Origin: Nectonema munidae
Lineage: Eukaryota > Nematomorpha > Nectonematoida > Nectonematidae
NCBI GenBank assembly: GCA_030549495.1
Contig: JAUIRK010000014.1
Location: 62,001 to 126,000, forward strand
Direction: 5' to 3'
DNA length: 64,000 nucleotides
The notes under the pieces are model-generated. The model was not told where the DNA came from. It searched no databases and worked only from the letters and a program-made list of their open reading frames with translations. Shown in pieces: positions 12,468 to 23,189 of this stretch (the stretch's first letter is position 1; every line of letters begins with the position of its first letter). Position numbers and translations under genes: made by a program.

Positions 12468-12489
12468 GACGGAGATAATAATCACACAG

Positions 12490-13140
12490 ATTAGAAAACT
12501 GAGAAAATAAAATGAAAGTTTTTGATTTGAGTGCAAAATGTATTTTATACACAAATGATTAGTGATGACATATTTGAAAAAATTCTCTGTGTGACATCAC
12601 ACAACACAGCTTTAATTTTGTTTATATTCTACCTTCAATATGCTCGGATACAAAAATTAATCATGAAGATTATCCTACATTATATCAAGGTTAAAAACGA
12701 CATCTCATGATAAACCAGCACATATATTGATCATTATCCTTCTTGTAAATTTTTCTCATTTCTCAACGTAATCTGTAGAATAAAATGCCTAATATACCGT
12801 ACACAATCATACAGTGTAAAATTAGAAAACTGAGAAAATAGAATAAAAGTTTTCGTTTTGAGTGCAAAGTGTATTTTATACACAAATGATTAGTGATGAC
12901 ATATTTGAAAAAAATTCTGTGTGACATCACACAACACAGCTTTAATTTTGTTTATACTCTACCTTCAATGTGCTCGGATTCGAAAATTACTCATGAAGAT
13001 AAAGCTATCCTACATTATATCAAGGTTGAAAACGACATCTCATGATAAACCAGCACATATATCGATCATTATCCTTCTCGTAAATTCTTCTCATTTGTTA
13101 ACGTAATCAGTATAATATAATGCCTAATAAACCGTACACA
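12490..13140. repeat. Tandem duplication, about 331-335-bp unit
   Basis: 12490-12805 and 12821-13140 both begin ATTAGAAAACTGAGAAAATA and end ACCGTACACA, with high similarity throughout (shared GTGTGACATCACACAACACA and GATAAACCAGCACATATAT). The left unit overlaps the start of the piggyBac transposase, so the upstream region of the gene is doubled. Confidence 0.85.
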
Positions 13141-13434
13141 TACAGCATTATCATTCATCCTTTCATGAAATAAAATTTGTTTTGTTTCTATGTCTAACAC
13201 AACTGTATATAAGATATTGCAAAAAATATTTCAGTAATGCAGATGGCGTTAACTTTTTATTACGCACACATGAATAAATTTTTTCATTTACTAGTTTTTG
13301 TGCTTTAAAATGCTATTTTTTGTGATTTTACATAAAATTTATGCAGGAAATGCAATATATGGCATAAACAATCTTTTTTTGATGTATGGGAGTTTTACGG
13401 CATATATCCGTCCTTCGTGTATGGTATAAAATGG

Positions 13435-14545
13435 ACCGTAAAAATAATTTTTTCTTTTATTAAATTTGTTATCATCTTTTAAAAACATTTGTGAGAAAAG
13501 AATATCTTGACCTTTAAAATGAAAACTATTCTCTTGTTTTTTAATACTTTCATTTACTTATATCAAAGTATATATGAGAGAAAATAACCACAAAGAATCA
13601 ATTTTCAAAAATTGGAGAGAAGTGAAGAAATGTTACATTTTAATCTTAACTGAATGTGAAAGTATTCACTTTTGGATTAAAAAAACTTGTAGTCTAAAAA
13701 CACTTTTCTCATTTACTAAAGTTTAGTATCTTATTTTTTACATTTTTTTAATAGTTATTTTGTTAGCTTATATAAATTGTAGAAAAGCTTTTTCAAACTA
13801 ATGATTTTTGAAGGAACATAAAGTTTCACAGAATAGTTTACAGTAATTTTTACGTCTTCAATGAAAATTTCTGCTTTGATTTTGAAGTGTCCAAAATAAT
13901 GTTTTAATATATAATCAAATTTCACGTTAGTAAAGTAATAAATATATAGATTCTTAAACTGTTATGGTGAATGTTACGTTATTAGTAAAGTAATCAATCG
14001 ATCATTTTTAAATTATCGAAAAGAAATTCATAATCAGTAATCAATGTTGGAATGAGTATAAAAGCAAGAGCTTAATTTATAAAATATTTTAATGAATAAA
14101 AATGGAAAAGTAGGTTTCAAATTCAGTATAAAATGTGGAATACTTTGATGTGTAACACGTCATGACTCGACTTAATATGAGGGAAATAGTTCATTTCAAC
14201 CTCTGGATCGTTGTATACTTTACACAACAACAATAATAGCTAAAAAAAGTAGATAAAAGCAGGTTCTAATCTTTTCCATATTGAGTGGTTTTATCGAAAT
14301 GCAAATGATCAATAACACATTGTTTAACTAAAAGTTTTATATAAACGATGAAAAAAGGTCTTTTACTTTTAAAATTTTTGAAAAGCATAGTGTGTATTCA
14401 ATACTCGAAGTTGAAATCAGTATTGAAGAAGACTTAGAGTAACTAACTTATTTATCAAAATATGTTTGCATATTCAATTTCGGTAAAAAATTTGCAACAT
14501 TTAAAAGTATCTTAGGCCATGTTTCGACTTTATTTGAGCGTAATA
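13435..14545. other. AT-rich stretch, no supported gene
   Basis: No frame, repeat or element end could be supported here. Confidence 0.5.
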
Positions 14546-14549
14546 AAAG

Positions 14550-14694
14550 CAGTGGCGTAGCCAGAGGGGAGCAAGGGGGCAGTGCCCCCCTAAATACCTT
14601 TTCTACCCCCCAAATAATTTTATTTCCAATATGCTGCCCCCTAAATTCCTTGCATGCCCCCCCCCCTAAATTCCATTTTTTGGCTACGCCACTG
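14550..14694. mobile_element. hAT-type MITE with perfect target duplication
   Basis: 145-bp element with terminal inverted repeats CAGTGGCGTAGCCA and TGGCTACGCCACTG. It is flanked by perfect 8-bp duplications AATAAAAG (14542-14549 and 14695-14702), the hAT hallmark. The interior is three C-rich blocks ending in CCCCCTAAAT-type sequence. There is no coding capacity; clean ends suggest a fairly young copy. Confidence 0.9.
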
Positions 14695-14981
14695 AATAAA
14701 AGCCTTAAATCATTGTATGCTTAACCCGATAATGACAACTTGGTATAGAAGTAGATGAACGCAAGCTGTCATCCTTTTCATAATGAAGTGGTTTTAGCGA
14801 TGCGCCATGTTAAGCACAATAAAAAGATTTATGCATGCATCGATCAATACCAATCGTGTAAGCAGGCATCAAAATTTAGCGGCATTTAAAAATCAATATT
14901 AACTTCGTCACGTTTTAATTTATAACAACTATGTTGCTAAACAACGGATACCATGAGTCAAATTGAGATGACTGATGAGTG

Positions 14982-17109
14982 CAGCACTAGAAAGTCAATA
15001 AAGTCAATTTTTATAAAATTAATCTCTAACCTTTGAAAAAGTCGAAACAAAGATTTAGAACTTGATAAAGTGTGGTGAATCAAACAAAATATAAAGTCAA
15101 TAAAGTCAATTCTTCAAATTTAGGTCAATGAAGTCAATTTCCAATAGTTTTTATTGAAAAATATTCAAAATACCCTGCCACTGATTGGAGCTTTGATACC
15201 TTAAATTCAAACATTTATAAAGAAGAAAAAGTTTAAATGTTTAAAGTTTAAATAGGCTAATAAAATATGCAAGAGTAGAACTTCACTCACAATACACATA
15301 ATAATGAATATGTTGATAACGGTTTTTTATATAAATACTGAATGAGTATGAGAGTATACAGATTTGTAGAACATGTTATAAAAGTAAGTACAAGACGAAA
15401 AAAGTGATACATTTCATGAATACTTTCAAAAAATTATTAGTTTTGGAACGATCATTTTTGCCAAAGTCATGCAAAACTTTTGCACAAAACTGGGTTTATT
15501 ACGCGTCTTTGTTTGGTCGCATTTGGCATAGAAATTTTTCCCTATAACACGCATACTTGTGAATGAGGCAAAAAAGGTCCAGCTGGAGAGGGTCTGTTAG
15601 AAATCACGCTTTGGCATAAGTGTGCTTTTTACAAAGAATTTGCGTTGCGATATTTGTGTAAACGTCACATGATTGTGAGGGAGAAAGTGATAGAGAAAAT
15701 CTAGTACAGGGGAAGAGAGGCCAGCTAGAGCGAGAAAGTTGCTCACGCACAATGCTTGAAAACTTACTTCAGAGATTTTCAGAATTTAGATTTCCAGCCG
15801 CGCGACTAGAACTCATTTGTTTGACATATGTTTTATCTTATATGCCTGATGTGACTGAAAAAATGAGAAGCATAGAGGAAGTGAACATTTGACACATTTC
15901 TGTATTGACGCCTTTTGTAATTTCAATTTTAAAGTCGCATAGAATTCTTGTTTTTTAAAAATAGTTATTTTTTCCCTTGCCTTTAAAAATTATGTCAAAA
16001 ACTGCGAAGTCTTCTTCACAAAGAGTTAAAGAAACCATATTTAAACTTCCTGAAGAGTTTACTTCAACTCCTAAAAATGAACTCTATTCCAAACTTTGTA
16101 ATTGAGAACAGCAAATATTTTTTTGTTGAAAGTCATAGAAAGACTGAAAAACATTCAACCAAAAAAATTCAAAATTTGCTACTTCTTCTGTTCAAACGTT
16201 TATTAGTGATACTTTTTTGTAAAGAAAGTAACAGAATCTTTTTGTCAGCAAATATACCTTTGAATAAGTTGAATCATCCTTTGATTAAAGGTTTGTTCAA
16301 ATATATGGGGTACAATTGTCCAAATGCAAATTCTTGTCGATATTACATTACAAGTCTTGCAGAAAATATAAAAGAAAGTATCAAAGAAAAGGTAAAAAGT
16401 AGTTTTTATTTCTACTTATAGATGAGTCCTCGTTTGGAAATAAGTATTATGTAAATGTAATGTTATGTTTGTTATATTATGTTTACCAAAGAAAGCGTAT
16501 TTAATTGATTCTGTTTGCTGTTCTACTTCAGTAAATAGTCAAAAAATTACTCAAATAGTTGATGACAAAATAAAGTACTTAGAAATAGAAAGAGAAAATT
16601 TTGTGCTTCTCATTACTGATGAAGGAAAAGCTGGAAAAACGTTAACAATTTTGTACCCCTGTTTGTTTCATGTTTTTTGCTTAGCACATTTATTGCATAA
16701 CTGTTGCTTGAATGTGGGATCAAAATTTGACAGTGTAGATAATTTGATAGCTAGTATCAAAATGTTGATAGTTAAGAACAAACAGAGACAACAGATTTTC
16801 AACGATATATCCTTACCACCTAAACACATTGTAACTAGATGGGCAAAGTCAGGATCCTTGTAAAAGTCAGCGTTTTGGTATGTTGAAAAGTTTGTTGAAG
16901 TCAAAAGAATTGTGTTGGACTTCTCTGATGTTGGACTTATTATTGATAGAACAAAAAAAGCCTGTGTTGTTTCTTTTATGCCGGCCGATTTGAAAGAAAT
17001 TTTGAAGTACAAACCTTTACTGGATTTGGTTGAAAAATGCAAAGATGAAGGTTATTGTGTTCAGAAAGCATATGAAGATTTATCACAACTGAATATTCAA
17101 CTTTTTTAG
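14982..17109 (+). mobile_element. CGGBP1-like hAT transposon, broken
   Basis: The left end CAGCACTAG is followed by repeated AAAGTCAATAAAGTCAATTT motifs, the same subterminal pattern as the element at 41581. The transposase starts at about 15992 (MSKTAKSSSQRVKETIFKLP), enters a BED-like DNA-binding segment (LYSKLCN, then ENSKYFFVESHRKTEKH one frame over), then SANIPLNKLNHP, LIDESSFGNKY, LLITDEGKAGK, HVFCLAHLLHNC, PPKHIVTRWA and YVEKFVEVKRIVLDF. The combination of a CGGBP1-type zinc finger with an RW motif defines the family. Several frame changes and a stop split it. The right terminus was not found; it may lie anywhere up to about 17.9 kb. Confidence 0.7.
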
Positions 17110-17417
17110 GTCAATATTTTTTGCGCTCTACTGATGAGTTACATAAAATGATGCCAAATAATTCTAAGAAAATAGCTTATTTTTTTAAGAATACTCTAAT
17201 TTACTTAATAAAGATTCGATCAGTATAAGTTATATTAAAAACATTTTATAATTTTGTCCATATCGATTTAGCTCACTATACGGTAAATTACATTTCATAG
17301 GGTTTTTTGAATAAAAACATTTTTACCTCATAGAGTGTATCGTAACTTTTTCTATTCTTAAAATTGGTATCTTATTTTAAAAATCTTGATAAAGTTGCTG
17401 AAGTGTCAAATGAATAT

Positions 17418-17754
17418 ATCAAATAAACCAATATCAAATAATTAATAGATTATTTCAAAGTAAATTGAATAAAAACTTTCTTTAAGTTGAAATAATGAGC
17501 TTATAAAATTATAAATTAATTTAAAAAGTATTTATATATTTTTTAAATACTCTTTTTTGTTAACTTGAAAGTTAAAAAAAAAGATAAAGTTTATAAGAAA
17601 ACTTTTTTAAATTATTGATATTTGAAAGCGCAAAAAAAACAATGTAAATCGCGAAGTTTATTTTAGAGTTATGTTTGAAGCAAAAAAAGGGGACTGACCC
17701 ATCAAATAAACCAATATCAAATAATTGATAGATTTTTTTCAAAGTAAATTGAAT
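17418..17754. repeat. Direct repeat pair of about 53 bp, 283 bp apart
   Basis: 17418-17470 and 17701-17754 share ATCAAATAAACCAATATCAA followed by ATAATT(A/G)ATAGATT and TTTCAAAGTAAATTGAAT, with few differences. Confidence 0.8.
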
Positions 17755-17899
17755 ATCAAAAAAACTTAATGAAATAATAACATTGTAAATGGAGGCTTGA
17801 AAGCAAAACAGCAAAACTAAATTATCCAATATAACTCTTGAAAAAGGCTTGGGTAAGTAGGGGTCATTTAATTTTAAATTGGAATGTGGTAATATAGCA

Positions 17900-18574
17900 A
17901 GCCCTACGACATGGGGTGCCGGTGGGGTGGTAATCCAGGGCTTTTCCCCATAGACGTGGGCATGGCAAGTACCTCCGCAGAACATTTTGATCTCGAGAAG
18001 CTAGCAGGCTTCACATATAATCGCCTGCAGTCATTCAAAGCACGCTTTGGGGAATTTCGTGAGCACGCTAGTCTTTTTAAGTTCATCACTCATCCACACG
18101 AGTGTGCTGTGGACAAAGTCAACCTGAGTTTCATCCCCAGTGTTTCTATCAAAGATTTTGAGATAGAAGTTGCAGACCTGAAGGCCTCAATATGTGGGTA
18201 AACAAGTTCAAACCACTAAATGAAGATTTGGGAAGGCTTCCAAGAAGTCAAGCTGAGCTGGCAAGTAAACACAAATGGACAGACATGAAAAAACTTCAAC
18301 CCGCAAACACCTACAGTAGCTGATTTCTAAAACTTCGAACGCGCTTGCTGTCACATACTAAACACTGCAGAGTGTGAGTTTTAGAGTATTGACCATGTTT
18401 GGCTCTACATATGCATGTGAGCAGTCCTTCCCACACCTGAAAAACATCATGATCAACCTTCGGTCACGTTTAACAGATGGAAGTGTAAACGCCTGCATGA
18501 AGCTGAACCTCACCACGTATCAACCAGACTACAAAGCCATCAGCAAAACCATGCAGCACCAGAAGTCGCGTTAA
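17900..18574 (+). pseudogene. GTF2IRD2/ZBED5-type hAT transposase, C-terminal piece
   Basis: Coding in pieces: EHFDLEKLAGFTYNRLQSF to LKASICG, then WVNKFKPLNEDLGRLPRSQA in a shifted frame, then VSFRVLTMFGSTYACEQSF and LRSRLTDGSVNACMKLNLTT. The last part is the hAT C-terminal dimerisation region, whose normal form is MFGSTY.CE..FS....IK...RSRLT...L. It differs from the element just upstream in family and is visibly GC-richer than its neighbourhood. Frame changes near 18200 and around 18320 make it a pseudogene. Its 5' part is missing. Confidence 0.75.
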
Positions 18575-18599
18575 TAGTAAGAAGTACTTTGCTTATTAA

Positions 18600-19110
18600 T
18601 AAATAACTTGGATAAAACAATGTTGTTTAAAAAAAATTCAGAGTCTTATTATACTCTAAAATTGTTGGTCTTCTTTTTCCCTTTAGTTGTATTTAGTATT
18701 TAAAAATATATATGGCTCTCAGAGGATTAGATTTTAAAATATGTGTTTTTTGACTCTTTTAGTCAAAAAGATTACCAATTAATTTGTTTTTTGACAATTT
18801 TGTTCTTAGGGTCAGCAGAAATATTTTTTTTATGACAAAAATGCAGAATAGTAAAAAACTATTAGAAATTCTTTATCTTTATTGTATTTCATGAGTAAAT
18901 TTTTTTTACAATTCTGCAGTTTCGTCTCAGTCTATCAACTTTATAATGACGCTTCAGCACCACTTCATCGTTATCTTTATTTCTTAACATAGCTTACTTA
19001 TAAGGATTCCCAATTCTCGATTCATTAGGGTCATTAGACATCTGACACTACTCACATTTAGTCATGTAAGGAGGAAATACAAAAGAAGGAACTGAGATAA
19101 GAGAATAAGT
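18600..19110. other. AT-rich stretch, no supported gene
   Basis: No frame or element was identified between the hAT piece and the GPCR 3' flank. Confidence 0.5.
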
Positions 19111-19115
19111 TCCGT

Positions 19116-19125
19116 TTTATTTATT
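19116..19125 (-). terminator. Candidate poly(A) signals of the GPCR gene
   Basis: Two overlapping AATAAA motifs on the minus strand about 100 bases after the receptor stop codon. Plausible because the strand and spacing fit, but such motifs are common in this AT-rich DNA. Confidence 0.4.
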
Positions 19126-19224
19126 CTATTTATCTATAACGGAAAGGTGATAAATTTAGAGTTGAAATATTATTTATATAGAAAAAATGAAATAAAAGAA
19201 AAATTAATTAAAAGGTAGAAGTAC

Positions 19225-20223
19225 TTATGCCCATGATAAGCTTGCTGTATTTATCTTGAAGGATAATTTCATCAAAATTCTATCTTTAAATTGTTTGTCA
19301 ACAAAGCAATACACCATAAAAATAACGGCAGCTTGAATGCATTCCAAAGTGTTGGCAACTTTTAGTATGTCATATAGAAAAGAATTAGTCATTAACCAAA
19401 AAGGAACAGGTTGGCCGTAAAGTGAGTTGAAAAATGCGATTGGAAAAACAAAAAGAATCTGGAATAGGGAGAAGTATAATATCTTATAGGATTTAATCAG
19501 AGCCTTGAGTTTACTTTTTCGAGAAACCTCTCTCTCGTGGTTGCACTTTTTATGTTGTCTGAAGTGAATGATAATCTTAATCGTGGCAATGCTCATCGTA
19601 AATGAGAAGAGGAATGGAATTATGAAGATCAGGGTTTCTCGTATTAGACTGTAGTAGTGCGGGTCGAAAACAGAGACAACGCCACATTTGTACTTCGTCC
19701 ATCTGCTGCAGGGAATGCTTGAAATCTTGTAGATGAAACCAAGTGGAAAATTAATGACAAATGATGTGGCCATAAGCAGCCAGCCAAAAAACTTCATGAA
19801 AAAGCAAGTTTTCCAGTTGTAACTTTTGTACGGGTACTGAATGATGATGAACTTGTCTAGGATAAAGAGCATGGTGGAAAAGCGCGCAAACACTTTGCAG
19901 TTCTCGCGAACATACGGCTCAAAATGAATGCGGTACGTCTCCCATTCGCAGGAATGGATGATGTTGATGTTGTATTGGACTAAGAAATCGCGCAGAACGT
20001 GATAACAGACAATGCCCAAAAGCATAACGACATAGGAAAGGCACATCAACTTTAAGATTTTGTAACTGTAGCTGACTTTCTCTAAGTTTTGAAAAACGAT
20101 AAAAGCTATCACGTTAAACAACAACCCCACAAGAACAAAGAATAACACTATGGACGTATAAGAGGCTTTTTTTGCTTCCAAGGCGCAGCCAGTATTATTC
20201 CAAACCATCTTCAAAACGCTCAA
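19225..20223 (-). CDS. Intronless rhodopsin-like seven-helix receptor, FMRFamide-receptor-like
   Basis: A 332-residue uninterrupted protein with seven hydrophobic spans at about residues 22-46, 53-78, 107-131, 141-165, 193-220, 240-266 and 285-308, as in class A GPCRs. Asn37 fits the TM1 Asn, Trp148 the TM4 Trp, Pro203 and Pro261 the TM5 and TM6 prolines. Cys109 at the top of TM3 and Cys172 or Cys180 in loop 2 could form the usual disulphide. N9 is an extracellular glycosylation sequon. The DRY box is DKF (123-125), the TM2 Asp is replaced, and NPxxY is reduced to IFMVY, so the receptor is divergent. The overall pattern (RY/KF-IIIQYP after TM3, MVYCF in TM7) is nearest to invertebrate peptide receptors of the FMRFamide type, but the ligand is unknown. 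The first ATG is used; Met6 is an alternative. It is the only clear gene between 18.6 and 21.9 kb. Confidence 0.85.
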   Translation of the reverse strand: MSVLKMVWNNTGCALEAKKASYTSIVLFFVLVGLLFNVIAFIVFQNLEKVSYSYKILKLMCLSYVVMLLGIVCYHVLRDFLVQYNINIIHSCEWETYRIHFEPYVRENCKVFARFSTMLFILDKFIIIQYPYKSYNWKTCFFMKFFGWLLMATSFVINFPLGFIYKISSIPCSRWTKYKCGVVSVFDPHYYSLIRETLIFIIPFLFSFTMSIATIKIIIHFRQHKKCNHEREVSRKSKLKALIKSYKILYFSLFQILFVFPIAFFNSLYGQPVPFWLMTNSFLYDILKVANTLECIQAAVIFMVYCFVDKQFKDRILMKLSFKINTASLSWA

Positions 20224-20229
20224 CGCAGA

Positions 20230-21930
20230 ATTCTATACACTTTGAAAGAGAAAAGATTGGAATTGACAAGGCTTTTAAAATAAAGTTGTGTTTTTAGATA
20301 AATAATAATGGATGCAAGGCTTTGCTCAACATCCCATGCACACGCTGCTACCTATTCAATTATAGTTTTGCATTTATTTAACAAATCATTATATGGATTC
20401 ATCGCTAAGAGTTCTCGTATTTGCTCTAACTATTATAAACGAATGAGCCTTACTCTCCACGAATGAGTTTCTTTCATTTTGAGCTTACAGACTAAAAACT
20501 TCTACACAATCCAATTTTGAGACAGCAAATTTGAACAATTGAGGCAAACTAATTTTGCAAGTCCAAAATAGGAGGTGTTTTAAAAACTTTTAAATGCATA
20601 CTCAAGCCAGTCGAAAAGAGTTCAATGGACCCATTGTCTCAAAAATAGACACAAACTTCGAATTTCAAAAGTTTGATATTTATTATTTGTTTAATTAATT
20701 ATATGTTAGTCGATTAGTAGATTCCCAATATGAAATCCCTTTTCGACAGAACAAGTTTATAATTTTCCCTTTTTTAGTGAAAGATTTCAAATAATTATAA
20801 TGAGAACTTGCCTTTAAACTTTATGAAATGTAAGTCACCTTATCTTGGACTGACAAACAAAGATATACTCTCGATCCTCGGAGCACATTCACTCATTAAG
20901 ATTGCTGCCAATCAAGTTAAATGTACTGTCGTCTTCCTTTCCTTTTGAAGTTAATAAAATAATTGGCCGTTTTCTCGTTAGCCAAGGAAAATTTCAAAGT
21001 TATTGATTGTATTTTATGCTGTTGATAATAATAATAATTATTGTTCGACTTACGTCATCACAATGCCAAATTATTCTTCCAAATCTAAAAGATGTTTATC
21101 AAGCTTGACTAACCTTAAAAATATGAGAGTGAGAAACATGCATGACACAACGTACACATTTTAAATAATGTTGGTGGGAGATCAAGTCATTTTGAAAGGA
21201 TACAACTTTTTTTGAAGATAATGAAATAAGCGTTGTCTTTCTAGAATTTATCCTGCTTAAATGTTAGAATCATCAATACAACATTTATTTTAAAGAGAAA
21301 AAGTGTGTATTTTATTTAAAAAAGAGGAGTTGTATTATGTATTCTATGAAACCGAGACTTCTTTTTTTGTTATGCTTACAAGTGCGTATAACCTATTTGA
21401 GAGCAAAAGGGTTCTTTCGGCGAAACATTAAGACATCTATTTTCATTTTTCAAACGAAGGAGATTACTTTCAATGCATTTTCCCGGAAATTTATTAGAGT
21501 CGTGTCGAAGAAATTAAATGTGCAATTTTTTTAATGTCCTATCGAAGATATTCACACTCAAGCATGTCAATAAGGGAGCAAGGCTTTACGTCGAAACAAC
21601 CTCTTCCTCCTAATGGCGAACACTTGAGAATTTTTCTACAACATTCTGAAGAATTAAATCTAGAAATTCATTTATTCATTCATCGGGTTAGAATTTAAAA
21701 CCGTGAACAACTTATTTAGATGGAACTGAGTCTTATCCTTCAATCCACAAAGTTTTTCAAACATTACAATGTTCCCGAAATTACTTTTCAGTCTCCACTT
21801 CTGTATAGTTTTAAAATAAATGCTAGAAAACTACTTTAAAAAGCGAGAATATGTCTTTCTTTCCTTCCTACTTAGCATTCATGTCTCTATATAGTTATTT
21901 AAATGGTCAAGCGTTGAATACTGTAGTTTT
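20230..21930. other. Upstream flank of the GPCR, no other gene seen
   Basis: A weak TATA-like ATTTTAAAAG lies about 50 bases above the receptor start. A 65-codon open frame at 21337-21534 matches nothing. No element ends were recognised. Confidence 0.45.
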
Positions 21931-21936
21931 CAAATA

Positions 21937-22194
21937 AAGGATGTCCTTGCATAACGCGGTTTTGATCTAAAAACGGGTTTTGTTATAAAGCGGTTTTTAT
22001 TTTTTTAACTTTATATTTAAATATATTTTATTTTTTTAATTTATGGTGTAAAAATAAATATTTTACATCTAATTTATAGTTTTTTAGGCGAACCAGTCTC
22101 ATTGAAAGGCATTATATATAGACCTTGAACAAAGCGGTTTTGCATATTGGGATGTTGATCGGAACCAACAACTGCTTTATACAAAAACTTCCTG
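21937..22194. mobile_element. pogo/Tigger-like MITE
   Basis: Left end AGGATGTCCTTGCATAACGC and, inverted, right end AGGAAGTTTTTGTATAAAGC agree at most positions. Internal GTTATAAAGCGGTTTTT and AACAAAGCGGTTTTGCAT motifs repeat the terminal theme, as in pogo-type elements. The interior is AT-rich with no coding capacity. Confidence 0.45.
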
Positions 22195-22239
22195 TAATTT
22201 ATACTTCTCATTAGAGAATCAATCACTTTCTTGAAAAAT

Positions 22240-23180
22240 AGAGAAGAATCTTCAGGCGACAGTATATCTCTGGATCATGGTTTGATAATAAACTAAGCTT
22301 TACTTATCATACTAATGTTATTTCAAACAAGTTAAGTCAAATTATTGGCGTTCTTCATCGCACAAAACATGTTTTCCCAACCAAAATCAAACTCCTTCTT
22401 TATAAAACTCTATTTTTACCCCATGTTCAATATAGTCTTATAAACTGGTACCCTAACAATAAAAATAGAATTGAAGTTTTAGAGAAACGTGGAATTAGAA
22501 AAGTATTCTATCTTAAGTACAACTCACATACCGAACCAATATTTAGAATTCACAATCTTCTCAAGTTGAATGATCTTTTCAACATCAAAGTTGTCTGTTT
22601 TTTATACAAAAACATGAATAATAGAGCGTATGACCTCTTTAACAAATGCTTACAATACAACGAAAACATAAAGCACAAAACACGAAAAGCACGCGATCCG
22701 TTACCTGTATACTACCGACTCTCAACATCCACTATTTCAATTAGATACAAAACGAGTTTATGTTACAAAAAATACCTTCTTTTTTCGAAGAACTCAGTTT
22801 ATCAATGAAGACCTTCAAAAACTTTTTGAAAAACCACTTTATTTCGTTTTATAACCTCTCTTCCTGTTGCAACAAAAACTGCTACGTTTGCTCGCCTACC
22901 TAATTGTTTCATTCTGCAATTAGAGTTCATTACGCTTTATTGAATGATGTTTTGAACACGTTTTTTTTAATGTTATTTCTTTTCTCATCTCACTCTATTA
23001 TAAAATGTGCGTGTTGCACCCTACATGCGGCCTTTTGGCTTTTGGATCTTCACGAAAACTTTATATTTTTTTTACTACTCTTACAATCTGATATAGTTCG
23101 TATTGTCATTATTTATTTCTCTACATTTTCATGTGTATACTTTTAATTATAAATAAATAAATTTTCTTCTTCTTCTTCAT
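22240..23180 (+). mobile_element. CR1/jockey-like LINE 3' fragment
   Basis: Plus-strand reading gives LSFTYHTNVISNKLSQIIGV, LLLYKTLFLPHVQYSLINWY, then RIEVLEKRGIRKVFYLKYNS and NIKVVCFLYKNM: the post-RT region of CR1-like LINEs. The last part is frameshifted after about 22808. The 3' end has ATAAATAAATAAA and a TTC microsatellite (TTCTTCTTCTTC), the usual tail. The RT core and endonuclease are missing by truncation. Confidence 0.75.
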
Positions 23181-23189
23181 GGAGGGATG

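Larger units (their letters stand above)
10070..13430 (-). mobile_element. piggyBac element with spliced transposase
   Basis: The left end is TTAA (10066-10069) followed by CCTTCGCAAGACGGAACGGG. A subterminal inverted repeat, TTAACGCCATCT at 10247-10258 and AGATGGCGTTAA at 13241-13252, places the right end symmetrically near 13430, where a decayed CCGTCCTTCG is seen but no clean TTAA. A minus-strand transposase fills the middle. A tandem duplication of the promoter side (12490-13140) lengthens the right half. The element looks old: the right terminus is degraded and the coding region has frame changes. Confidence 0.7.

Noticed and set aside
16668-17042. Minus-strand 124-codon frame
   Set aside because: Antisense to the CGGBP1-like hAT transposase, which explains its openness.
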